Shown: positions 7,395-14,155 of the stretch, one piece after another
Layout of the letters: each line of letters begins with the position of its first letter
Position numbering within the stretch: the first letter of the stretch is position 1
From: Chloroflexota bacterium
GTDB lineage: Bacteria; Chloroflexota; UBA5177; JANWHV01
Assembly: GCA_025924845.1 (NCBI GenBank)
Contig: JAICHN010000049.1
Coordinates: forward strand, 1 to 18,202
DNA: 18,202 nt
Reading direction: 5' to 3'
Translations under genes and position numbers: made by a program
The notes under the pieces: generated by a model
What the model was told of the DNA's origin: nothing
The model's database searches: none
What the model saw: only the letters and a program-made list of their open reading frames with translations

Positions 7395-7826
7395 ATGAGA
7401 GTACGGATTCGGCGTCTCGATCCCGACTTGCCGTTGCCGGGCTACGCGACGCCCGGCGCCGTGGGTTTCGACCTGTACTGCCGTGAAGACGCGGTCCTGG
7501 ACCCCGGCCAGATTGCCCTCCTACCTACCGGCGTCGCGGTGGCCACTCCACCCGGCTACATGCTGATGGTCGCCTCGCGCAGCTCCACCCCGCACCGCAA
7601 GGGCTTATCGGTGCCGCATGGGGTGGGGGTGATTGACCAGGACTATCGGGGCGACGGCGATGAGATACGCTGCCAGGTCTTCAACTTTACCGCGTTACCC
7701 GTCACGGTGCGGCGGGGCGAGCGTATTGCTCAGGGTATTTTCGTGCGCGTGGACCGGGCCGAGTGGGACGAGGTGGGCGCCATGGACGAGCCCACGCGCG
7801 GCGGCTTCGGGAGCACCGGCGAATAA
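7395..7826 (+). CDS. dut: dUTP diphosphatase (trimeric dUTPase)
   Basis: The 143-residue enzyme hydrolyses dUTP to dUMP and pyrophosphate, keeping uracil out of DNA and feeding dTMP synthesis. All five trimeric-dUTPase motifs are visible: motif 1 ATPGAVGFDLY, motif 2 ASRSSTPHRKGL, motif 3 GVGVIDQDYRGDGDEI (the usual catalytic Asp is in VIDQDY), motif 4 RGERIAQGIF and motif 5 TRGGFGSTG near the C-terminus. Motif 2 (SRSS-TPHRKGL) differs from the Escherichia PRSGLGHKHG type but resembles the wider family. The start ATG at 7395 has GAGGGGG upstream; the frame stays open further left, but only this start fits the family. It is convergent with the HNH gene, with 18 bases between stops. Confidence 0.93.
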   Translation: MRVRIRRLDPDLPLPGYATPGAVGFDLYCREDAVLDPGQIALLPTGVAVATPPGYMLMVASRSSTPHRKGLSVPHGVGVIDQDYRGDGDEIRCQVFNFTALPVTVRRGERIAQGIFVRVDRAEWDEVGAMDEPTRGGFGSTGE

Positions 7827-7844
7827 TCGTGGTCTCAGGTTGGA

Positions 7845-8342
7845 TTAAGCATATTTTTCCCAGACGGCATTGTGCCGAGTCCGGTCGAACAGAATCGAGA
7901 AGGGGTCGCTCGGGCGGCGCGGCACGGTGCGCAGGCGCATGTGCGCCTCCTCTGGAGTCTTGTTCCCCTTCCGATGATTACAGCGCAGACAGGCCGCCAC
8001 GCAGTTATCCCACGACGTGGCGCCGCCCCGCGACCGCGGCATAACGTGGTCGATTGTCAGCGGGCCGTCGGTGTCGCCACAGAACTGGCAGGTGTGATTG
8101 TCACGGTTGATCAAGGTGCGCCGGGAGAGAGGAACGGTGAAGCGTTCATACGGCACATGGACATAGTTCACCAGGCGGATCACCACCGGCGAATCAAATG
8201 CCTGGCGCTCCGAACGCAGCTTGGCCGTGGAATCGACCTCGATCGGCTCAGCCTTTTCCTTGAGGAGGAGGACGATGGCTCGTTGGAGCGAGATAAAGTT
8301 CAACCGCTGATAGGAGGCATTCAATACCAAAACGTGCCCCAC
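7845..8342 (-). CDS. HNH endonuclease family protein
   Basis: About 165 residues. The N-terminal half (VLVLNASYQRLNFISLQRAI, VVIRLVNYVHVPY) is the conserved region of a widespread family of small HNH proteins in Chloroflexota, Actinobacteria and Cyanobacteria. The HNH domain follows: CQFCG zinc pair, the catalytic segment LTIDHVMPRSRGG, then WDNCVAACLRCNHRKGNK with the second zinc pair. The domain is intact, so DNA cleavage or nicking is plausible, but the physiological role of the family is unknown. GTG at 8342 is the likelier start (GGGAG at 8 bases spacing) rather than GTG at 8348, where the spacing is too short. A terminator and a structured RNA lie directly upstream, so expression may depend on readthrough. 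Confidence 0.9.
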   Translation of the reverse strand: MGHVLVLNASYQRLNFISLQRAIVLLLKEKAEPIEVDSTAKLRSERQAFDSPVVIRLVNYVHVPYERFTVPLSRRTLINRDNHTCQFCGDTDGPLTIDHVMPRSRGGATSWDNCVAACLRCNHRKGNKTPEEAHMRLRTVPRRPSDPFSILFDRTRHNAVWEKYA

Positions 8343-8380
8343 CCTCACCGCTCCCGCCGCTGAATCCTACCGGGACAAAC

Positions 8381-8413
8381 AAAAAAGGCGCCTGGCCTAC
8401 CTGGCCGGGCACC
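8381..8413 (-). terminator. Rho-independent terminator before the HNH gene
   Basis: On the minus strand a GC-rich hairpin (stem 8413-8408 with 8392-8387, one mismatch, then 8406-8403 with 8397-8394, loop 8402-8398) is followed at once by six T (8386-8381). It lies 38 bases before the HNH start, and no minus-strand protein gene lies upstream of it, so it either ends a small RNA or attenuates HNH transcription. Confidence 0.8.
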
Positions 8414-8566
8414 CTTAGGGCATTCGTCCCCCTTGTCCAGGGAGACCGTCCATAAGCCGTATGGGTTCCTGCCATTGCCCCACGCCTCGGCCCCGGATGG
8501 TTCGCGGGCTCTCGGTCTTCCGCATCTGAAACCTCACAATGCCGACTGGAGTGATCAGGCAGGTGT
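8381..8566 (-). ncRNA. Candidate structured RNA of about 185 nt (6S-like, or leader of the HNH gene)
   Basis: A strong promoter (8602-8573) and the terminator at 8413-8381 delimit a transcript of about 185 nt with no protein frame. By eye it folds with an outer helix (8543-8538 with 8424-8419), a large internal bubble, and an inner helix (8518-8513 with 8448-8443) topped by a GC-rich arm. The 3' side of the bubble can form a small CCC/GGG hairpin. Size, outer stem, central bubble and apical arm resemble 6S RNA, which binds RNA polymerase. Alternatively, the 5' segment 8563-8556 is complementary over 8 pairs (one G-U) to 8403-8396 in the terminator, so it could act as an antiterminator in a leader or riboswitch. 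I matched no known riboswitch consensus. Confidence 0.45.
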
Positions 8567-8572
8567 ACCATT

Positions 8573-8602
8573 ATTCTAGGAAGAGTCTCTCACTACTGTC
8601 AA
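8573..8602 (-). promoter_or_regulatory. Strong sigma70-type promoter on the minus strand
   Basis: TTGACA (8602-8597), an 18-base spacer and TAGAAT (8578-8573). The -35 box is perfect and the -10 box is five of six. Predicted start is about 8566. It drives the structured RNA and, by readthrough, the HNH gene. Confidence 0.75.
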
Positions 8603-8638
8603 CCAGGTTACCAGTACTCCAGGACGGTCAACCAGGTT
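8598..8638. repeat. 12-bp direct repeat, 29 bp apart, at the minus promoter
   Basis: The same 12 bases (GTCAACCAGGTT, plus strand) occur at 8598-8609 and 8627-8638. The first copy overlaps the -35 box of the minus-strand promoter. The spacing is 29 bp, close to three helical turns, so both would lie near the same face of the DNA. This could be an operator pair; a fortuitous duplication is possible. Confidence 0.5.
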
Positions 8639-8740
8639 CATCGCCGGCCCCTTCACTGGCTACCCTGGGGCGCACGCGCTACAATTGAGCGAAAGTCGGC
8701 CTGGAGAGGCCCTCAGGTCACAAGAGAGGTATGATCGGCT
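8639..8740 (+). promoter_or_regulatory. lon upstream region with -10 candidate
   Basis: TACAAT at 8680-8685 is a good -10 box for lon, with no clear -35 box at 17 bases. A short GGCC-rich hairpin is possible around 8699-8711. AGAGAGG at about 8724-8730 is the Shine-Dalgarno for the start at 8741. No HAIR or CIRCE operator is visible. Confidence 0.45.
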
Positions 8741-11107
8741 ATGCCGCGCGCCCGCAAGGCTCCTTCGCTTCCCGATCCTCATGTACCGCGCCTGGCGGTT
8801 TTGCCCCTGATCAATACCGTGATCTATCCTCAGATCGGGATCAGCCTGTATGTCACCCGTGAGCCTTCCGCCCGCGCGGTTGAGGAAGCGCTGGCCCGCA
8901 ACCTGCCCATTCTCGTGGTGGCGCAGCGCAGCCCGGAGCAGGAAGAGATTGGTCCCGACGACGTCTATACGGTCGGCACCGAGGCGACGATCGGCCGCGT
9001 CCTCAAACTCCCCGATGGGCACGCCAATGTGCTGGTGCAGGGCCAGAGGCGCGTGCGCATCCTGGGCTATGACCAGATTATGCCTTTCCTGATCGCGCGC
9101 GTGGAGCCAATCGAGGAGAGCACCGAGAAGCCAATCACCACGGAAGCGCTGATGCGGGCCGTGCTCGCGCTGTTCGAGAAGTGCGTGAAGTCCAGCAAAA
9201 ATCTGCCCGAGGACCATTATATCGCCGCGATGAATGTGGAAGAGCCGGGCCGGCTGGCCGATCTGGTGGCAAGCAGCCTCGATCTTTCCATGGCCCAGCG
9301 GCAGGACCTCCTCGAGTCGATCGATCCGGCCGAGCGCCTGCAAAAGGTCACCATCCATCTCAGCCGAGAGTTGGAGTTGCTGGATCTGCAAAATCGGATC
9401 CACTCCCAGGTGCAGCAGGAAGTCGATAAGTCGCAGCGGGAATACTTCCTGCGCGAACAACTCAAGGCGATCCAGAAGGAACTTGGCGAGACCGACAGCT
9501 TTACCAAGGATCTGGGCGACTTGCGCGAACGGATGGATAGCCTGGCCCTTCCCGAGGTGGTACGCGAAAAAGCGGAGGCCGAGCTTCGCCGGCTCTCCGC
9601 CATGCCCGCCGCCTCACCGGAGGTCGGGATCATCCGTACCTACCTCGATTGGCTGATCACCCTGCCCTGGACCAACCAGACCGAGGATAACCTCGATCTC
9701 AAACGGGCGGCGCGAGTGCTGGACGAACAGCACTACGGCTTGCCCAAAGCCAAGGAACGCATCCTGGAGTTCATGGCGGTTCGGAAACTTACCGAACGCA
9801 TGCGCAGTCCAATACTCTGTTTCGTCGGACCGCCCGGCGTCGGCAAAACCAGCCTCGGCCGGTCCATCGCGCTGGCCATGGGCCGAAAGTTCGTCCGTAT
9901 CTCGCTGGGCGGCGTCCACGACGAGGCCGAGATTCGCGGCCATCGGCGCACCTACATCGGCGCCATGCCGGGGCGGATTCTGCAGACCATGCGGCAGGCC
10001 GGCACGATCAATCCCGTGTTCATTCTGGATGAGATCGATAAGCTGGGAGCGGACTACCGCGGCGATCCCTCCGCCGCGCTCCTCGAGGTGCTCGATCCGG
10101 AGCAGCACGCCGCTTTTGCCGATCATTACCTCGACGTGCCGTACGATCTGTCCAAGGTGCTCTTCATTTGCACGGCGAATATGCTGGATCCGGTGCCGCC
10201 CGCTCTCCGCGATCGCCTGGAGGTGATCGAACTCTCGGGGTATGTCGAGGATGAAAAGCTCCATATCGCCGAACAGTTCCTGGTGCCTCGCCAACGGCAG
10301 GAGCATGGACTGAGTGAGAATGTCCGATTCACGCCCGCCGCCCTCCGCCGGGTGGTGCGGGAATACACGCACGAGGCAGGGGTGCGCAATCTCGATCGCG
10401 AGATTGCGGGCATTTGTCGGAAAATGGCGCGCATCGTGGTCGATGGTGGTAAGGGCCTGAGCGTCGTCGGTCAACAGGCGGTTGAGCGCTACCTGGGGCC
10501 GCCCCGATTCTTACACGGTGTGGGCGAGTTGGAGGACGAGATTGGAGTAGCTACCGGCGTGGCGGTGACCATGGCGGGCGGTGACCTCCTGGCCGTGGAG
10601 GTGGCGTTGCTGCGGGGCAAGGGCAATGTGATGCTCACCGGGCAGTTGGGCGATGTGATGCGCGAGTCGGCGCAAGCGGCGGTGAGCTACGCTCGTTCGC
10701 GGGCCCAGGAACTGGGGCTGGACGAGAAGTTTCATGAGACGCTTGACGTCCACATTCACATTCCCGCCGGCGCGGTGCCCAAGGATGGCCCCTCGGCGGG
10801 CATCACCATGGCCACGGCGTTGATTTCCGCTTTAACCCATCGCCCGGCCCGCCGCGATCTGGCGATGACCGGGGAGATTACGCTTCGGGGCCAGATCTTG
10901 CCCATCGGTGGCCTGAAGGAAAAAGTGCTGGCGGCGCATCGCGGCGGTCTGAAGACTTTTATCGCGCCGAGTAAGAACCGGAAGGACTTACCCGACATTC
11001 CGCGCGATGTGCAGCGCGAGATGCGCATTGTGTTTGTCGACCACATGGACAAGGTGCTGCCGCTGGCGCTGGGCGAGCATGTGGGCCTGAAAGTGGTGCA
11101 GGGTTAG
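8741..11107 (+). CDS. lon: ATP-dependent protease Lon
   Basis: The 788-residue cytoplasmic AAA+ serine protease degrades misfolded and regulatory proteins. The N-terminal substrate-binding domain (about 15-210) begins with [15 protein letters not shown] coiled-coil region follows (about 215-310, [22 protein letters not shown]). The AAA+ module has Walker A GPPGVGKT at 363-370, Walker B FILDEID at 427-433 and the [14 protein letters not shown] sensor region. The S16 peptidase domain has PKDGPSAG with catalytic Ser685 and [10 protein letters not shown] with Lys728, the same 43-residue separation as Escherichia Ser679/Lys722. Length matches bacterial Lon (784 in Escherichia). The start ATG is preceded by AAGAGAGG at about 10 bases. 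It appears monocistronic; the next gene has its own -10 box. Confidence 0.97.
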   Translation: MPRARKAPSLPDPHVPRLAVLPLINTVIYPQIGISLYVTREPSARAVEEALARNLPILVVAQRSPEQEEIGPDDVYTVGTEATIGRVLKLPDGHANVLVQGQRRVRILGYDQIMPFLIARVEPIEESTEKPITTEALMRAVLALFEKCVKSSKNLPEDHYIAAMNVEEPGRLADLVASSLDLSMAQRQDLLESIDPAERLQKVTIHLSRELELLDLQNRIHSQVQQEVDKSQREYFLREQLKAIQKELGETDSFTKDLGDLRERMDSLALPEVVREKAEAELRRLSAMPAASPEVGIIRTYLDWLITLPWTNQTEDNLDLKRAARVLDEQHYGLPKAKERILEFMAVRKLTERMRSPILCFVGPPGVGKTSLGRSIALAMGRKFVRISLGGVHDEAEIRGHRRTYIGAMPGRILQTMRQAGTINPVFILDEIDKLGADYRGDPSAALLEVLDPEQHAAFADHYLDVPYDLSKVLFICTANMLDPVPPALRDRLEVIELSGYVEDEKLHIAEQFLVPRQRQEHGLSENVRFTPAALRRVVREYTHEAGVRNLDREIAGICRKMARIVVDGGKGLSVVGQQAVERYLGPPRFLHGVGELEDEIGVATGVAVTMAGGDLLAVEVALLRGKGNVMLTGQLGDVMRESAQAAVSYARSRAQELGLDEKFHETLDVHIHIPAGAVPKDGPSAGITMATALISALTHRPARRDLAMTGEITLRGQILPIGGLKEKVLAAHRGGLKTFIAPSKNRKDLPDIPRDVQREMRIVFVDHMDKVLPLALGEHVGLKVVQG

Positions 11108-11150
11108 TTTCCGGTGAAGAATCACTCTACCGCTCCCTCCTCTTGGCCGG

Positions 11151-11156
11151 TATACT
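11151..11156 (+). promoter_or_regulatory. -10 box candidate for the cytochrome operon
   Basis: TATACT at 11151-11156 lies about 150 bases before the Rieske gene, giving a leader of roughly 140 nt (11163-11305) in which I see no gene or known riboswitch. The -35 region is not recognisable. Confidence 0.4.
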
Positions 11157-11305
11157 AGAGCCGAGTGTACAGGGTGCCCCGTGCCCTGAGAGTGCATCCA
11201 GTGTCGAGACCGGATCAAAGGACGTACCGTGCGCCAGGCTACACACCTGACTCACGGCCCCGGCCGCCGGTTTACGGCGCCCGAACAGCCCTTGAGGAGG
11301 ATGGC

Positions 11306-11839
11306 ATGGCAGCGACCGCGGCGAAGGCACCGGAAACGGTCAGCCGCAATCGATTTATGCTCGGGGTACTTACCGTGGGCGGCGCGGCGATCGCTCTGAC
11401 CTATGTGGGGGTAATCGTACGGTATCTCTACCCCAAGAGTTCCGAGACGCCTCCGTTGAAGGTGAGCTTGAGCGAGGCGGGAGTGGTGGACCCGGGGGGA
11501 AGCGGCGCTACCCTTCCCTTTGACAACGGAGTGGCGGGGCCCTTCTTTTACCCAACCGTGCCGAACAAGAGCGTAGTGGTCGGCATGTTTATCGAGAAGA
11601 TCAAGGCAAGCGGTCCGATCGCCGCCGATAATATCCGAGCGGTGGAGCAGACCTGCACGCATCTAGGCTGCCCGGTGGCCTGGGTGGGCGCCGACAATCG
11701 TTTTGAGTGTCCTTGCCACGGCAGCCAGTTCAACCGCGATCTGTCGGTCTATCACGGGCCGGCCGAAGATCCGCTCTGGCATCATGACTTTACGTTGGCC
11801 CCGGACGGAAGCTCGATCGTTATCAAGGGGAGGGCCTAG
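11306..11839 (+). CDS. petC: Rieske [2Fe-2S] protein of the b6-type cytochrome complex
   Basis: The 177-residue protein takes an electron from quinol at the Qo site and passes it to a c-type heme. A single transmembrane anchor lies at about 17-42; the soluble head faces outside. The cluster motifs are CTHLGC (117-122) and CPCHGS (135-140); by family rule, C117, H119, C135 and H138 bind the cluster and C122/C137 form the disulfide. The start ATG has GAGGAGG 5 bases upstream; the frame stays open upstream, but that part has no family match. It is the first gene of an operon with cytochrome b6 (4-base gap) and subunit IV. Both petC and qcrA names are in use for this class. Confidence 0.93.
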   Translation: MAATAAKAPETVSRNRFMLGVLTVGGAAIALTYVGVIVRYLYPKSSETPPLKVSLSEAGVVDPGGSGATLPFDNGVAGPFFYPTVPNKSVVVGMFIEKIKASGPIAADNIRAVEQTCTHLGCPVAWVGADNRFECPCHGSQFNRDLSVYHGPAEDPLWHHDFTLAPDGSSIVIKGRA

Positions 11840-11843
11840 AGGT

Positions 11844-12605
11844 ATGGCTCGGCAAGTACGCGTGAATCCCGCCATGCGGTGGGTTGATGACCGCCTCCAT
11901 ATCTCCGGCGTCATCGACGCCGCGCTCAGCCATCCGGTACCCAAGCGGGTCCACCCCCTGGATTATCTTGGCGAGACGACCCTGTTCATCTTCATTAATC
12001 AGATGGTGACCGGGATCATGCTCGCCATGTTCTATAACGCCTCCGCCAATTCGCCGTATGTCTTTAACAGCACGACCCATTAAGCGGAAAAGACGATCGC
12101 CTGGACCAGCATCTACAACATCATGCACAATGTGCCTGCCGGGTCGTTGATTCGCAGCATGCACTTTTGGGGCAACTATTTCATGGTAGTGTTGGTATTT
12201 GCCCATATGCTGCGCGGTTTCTACGTCGGCGCCTATAAGTATCCGCGCGAACTGACCTGGCTCACCGGCGTGCTGCTCCTGTTGGTGACGCTGGGTTTCG
12301 CCTTCACCGGTTATCTACTGCCCTGGGATCAGAAAGCCTACTGGGCAACCCAGGTGGGCGTGAATATCGCCGCCTCGGCTCCTATCGCCGGCCCGGCCCT
12401 GGGCGCCTTGCTGCGCGGCGGCCCCGCCCTGAGCGGTGATACCCTGACCCGATTCTTCGCCATCCATATGCTGGTCTTGCCGGCCTTGATCATCACGTTG
12501 ATCGGCGTCCATGTCTTGCTCACCAACATCCAGGGCGTCAGCGGCGCGGACGGCCTGGTCCTGGAAGGCGATGAGGCGGCGGTTCACGGGGGGGGACGTC
12601 ACTGA
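11844..12605 (+). pseudogene. petB: Cytochrome b6-type subunit interrupted by an in-frame TAA
   Basis: Reading through one stop, 253 residues make a four-helix cytochrome b6. Helix A is at about 42-70. Helix B has heme ligands H107 and H121 (13 residues between). Helix C contains FAFTGYLLPWDQKAYWA. Helix D has H208 and H223 (14 between, the b6-type spacing). TAA at 12081-12083 (codon 80) falls in the loop between helices A and B, and the same frame resumes flawlessly. One transition (CAA to TAA) would explain it. The internal ATG at 12123 has no Shine-Dalgarno, although the fragment after it holds all four heme ligands. No Cys is present, so the covalent heme c_n of b6f is not expected. The gene follows petC and overlaps petD. 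It may be intact in the organism if the stop is a base error. Confidence 0.85.
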
Positions 12606-13861
12606 TGGCCAACACCGCGAAACCCGGCGCGCCTCGCGGCCTCCAGCCGCCGGACAAAAGCCCGGTACGGATCACGGTACCCGAGAGCCGTAAGGTTCGC
12701 TACGGCGATCCCTTCTTTCCCAAGGTGCCGTTCCAGGCCATCTTCTACATCGGCGCGATCTTTGCCGTCCTGCTCTTCCTCGCCCTGACCAGTCCCGCAC
12801 CGTTGGAAGATCCGGCCGACCCGCTCAATCACGCGGCCATCGATCCCAAGCCTGAATGGTACTTCATGTTCCTCTTCCAGTTGTTGAAGTATTTTCAGGG
12901 GCCGTTCATCCCGATCGGGACGGTGGTCATTCCCACCGTGGTGGTGTTGTTGCTTCTCTTGCTGCCCTTCTACGATCGTAATTGGGCGCGCAAAGCGGTG
13001 CGAAGGCCGGTCGGGGTTGCCTCGATGAGTGCCGGGATGATTATCATCCTGTTCCTGATGTGGGGCGGTCTCGGTTTCCCCAAGCCCAACTTCAGCACGA
13101 CCAGCACCGTGGCGAGCGGTACGATCTCGCCTGACGTGGCGGCGATATTCACCGCGCACTGTGAAACCTGCCACCTGGGCGGCGTGGTGTCCGGCGGAGT
13201 GAACCTGACCAACTTCTCCACTCTGATGGCGAGCACGCCCGCTTCCGGGGGGACCGTGATTACTCCGGGCGACCATAAGAGCAGCACCTTGTGGAAAGTA
13301 CTGCAGCCGGGCAGCGGCCAGCCGGGAGGGGCCCGTATGCCGCTCGGTGGCCCTTACCTATCAACCGCCCAGATCGGGACGATCGCGAACTGGATCGATG
13401 GGCTCGGCAAAGGCGGCGCGGTGACCACGTCGAGTACCTCAACTACCTCGACCAGTTCCGTCGCCTCCGGTACGTCAACTACTTCGACCACTTCGACCAC
13501 CTCGAGCACTACCACGACGACCGCCGGCTCATCAACTTCTTCGGGCGCGGCCGGCGCCCAGGTGTCATTCAAGAATGACATCGTCACTATCTTCACCGCC
13601 CACTGCGCGACGTGTCACCTCAACGGCGTCAAACTGGGCGGCCTTGAGTTAACCTACGCCGGGATCCAAAAAGGCGGCTCGGAGTTCGCGGGGTCGATCG
13701 TCAAGCCGGGGGATCACGCCCATAGCTTACTCTGGGAAAAGGTACAGCCGAAGGCGCCCTGGCCGGGCGGCAGCAGGATGCCCCTGGGCGGCCCCTATCT
13801 CTCCGATGCTCAAGTACAGACCATCGCCAACTGGATCGATCAGGGGGCCAAGAACAATTAG
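12605..13861 (+). CDS. petD: Subunit IV fused to two c-type cytochrome domains
   Basis: In this 418-residue protein, residues 1 to about 165 are subunit IV of a b6-type complex: three membrane helices (about 44-62, 101-123, 138-158) and the Qo-site PEWY motif at 83-86. The chain then leaves the membrane on the outer side and carries two monoheme cytochrome c domains, with CETCH at 186-190 (likely axial Met245) and CATCH at 334-338 (likely Met392). A Ser/Thr-rich linker (about 272-315) joins them. The two domains share long near-identical stretches (IFTAHC, MPLGGPYLS, TIANWID), so they arose by tandem duplication. They probably accept electrons from the Rieske protein, replacing cytochrome f or c1. 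The start ATG overlaps the cytochrome b6 stop (TGATG), giving translational coupling. Confidence 0.93.
   Translation: MANTAKPGAPRGLQPPDKSPVRITVPESRKVRYGDPFFPKVPFQAIFYIGAIFAVLLFLALTSPAPLEDPADPLNHAAIDPKPEWYFMFLFQLLKYFQGPFIPIGTVVIPTVVVLLLLLLPFYDRNWARKAVRRPVGVASMSAGMIIILFLMWGGLGFPKPNFSTTSTVASGTISPDVAAIFTAHCETCHLGGVVSGGVNLTNFSTLMASTPASGGTVITPGDHKSSTLWKVLQPGSGQPGGARMPLGGPYLSTAQIGTIANWIDGLGKGGAVTTSSTSTTSTSSVASGTSTTSTTSTTSSTTTTTAGSSTSSGAAGAQVSFKNDIVTIFTAHCATCHLNGVKLGGLELTYAGIQKGGSEFAGSIVKPGDHAHSLLWEKVQPKAPWPGGSRMPLGGPYLSDAQVQTIANWIDQGAKNN
13426..13555 (+). repeat. Low-complexity Ser/Thr-coding tract
   Basis: Irregular reiteration of ACC, ACG, TCG and ACT codons encodes a flexible Ser/Thr linker between the two heme domains. 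The DNA shows imperfect tandem units (ACTTCGACC-like), which may vary in length between strains. Confidence 0.6.
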
Positions 13862-13870
13862 TACACAACG

Positions 13871-13903
13871 CGCCGGCGGGCCGCGCCCAGCGGCCCACCG
13901 GCG
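13871..13903 (+). terminator. GC-rich hairpin after subunit IV gene
   Basis: CGCCGG/CCGGCG outer arms and GGGCC/GGCCC inner arms with one mismatch, around a loop of about 9 bases, lie 10 bases after the subunit IV stop. No T run follows, so it may be an mRNA-stabilising or processing hairpin rather than a full terminator, allowing expression of the next gene. Confidence 0.45.
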
Positions 13904-13918
13904 CTAGGGGGACAGACA

Positions 13919-14155
13919 ATGCGATCGGATCGACGCGCCATGGTCATCACCGGTTGGGCGATGACGTTGATCGGCAGCGGCACGGTGCTCTTCTGGCTGA
14001 TCTACGAGTCGGTCACCACTTTTAGCTCGGCGCCTATCGCCACGCTGATCGGCATCGCGGTGGTGCTGGCGGTGTTGGCCCTGCTGGTGCCGGTACCCTT
14101 GATCCTGGCCACGCGGCGTGCCAGGGCACGCCGCGTGGCGCCGACGACCGAGTAG
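13919..14155 (+). CDS. Small two-helix membrane protein, unknown function
   Basis: The 78-residue protein has two hydrophobic segments (about 9-28 and 38-64) and a basic, Arg-rich tail (TRRARARRV), so both termini are probably cytoplasmic. I recognise no family. It has an AGGGGG Shine-Dalgarno 7 bases before the ATG and lies 57 bases after the subunit IV-cytochrome c gene, so it may be a small accessory or assembly protein of the complex, or a separate gene. Its stop codon abuts the stop of the convergent TPR gene, and its last codons overlap a 15-bp perfect hairpin. Confidence 0.65.
   Translation: MRSDRRAMVITGWAMTLIGSGTVLFWLIYESVTTFSSAPIATLIGIAVVLAVLALLVPVPLILATRRARARRVAPTTE
14108..14139. 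terminator. 15-bp perfect hairpin at a convergent gene junction
   Basis: Arms 14108-14122 and 14125-14139 are perfectly complementary, with a 2-base centre, and lie inside the last codons of the small membrane protein gene, 17 bases beyond the stop of the convergent TPR gene. It could stop transcription from either side, but no T run follows on either strand. Confidence 0.45.

Noticed and set aside
8660..9460. 266-residue minus-strand open frame upstream of the HNH gene
   Set aside because: Shadow of the lon N-terminal coding sequence; the minus promoter at 8602-8573 starts downstream of most of it.
9614..10474. 286-residue minus-strand open frame
   Set aside because: Lies inside lon in the opposite strand; His/Asp-rich shadow composition with no motifs.
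12599..13276. 225-residue minus-strand open frame
   Set aside because: Antisense to the subunit IV-cytochrome c gene, His/Gln/Arg-rich shadow.
13426..13555. Possible CRISPR or minisatellite array
   Set aside because: The units are irregular and without spacers; it is coding low-complexity sequence for a Ser/Thr linker.
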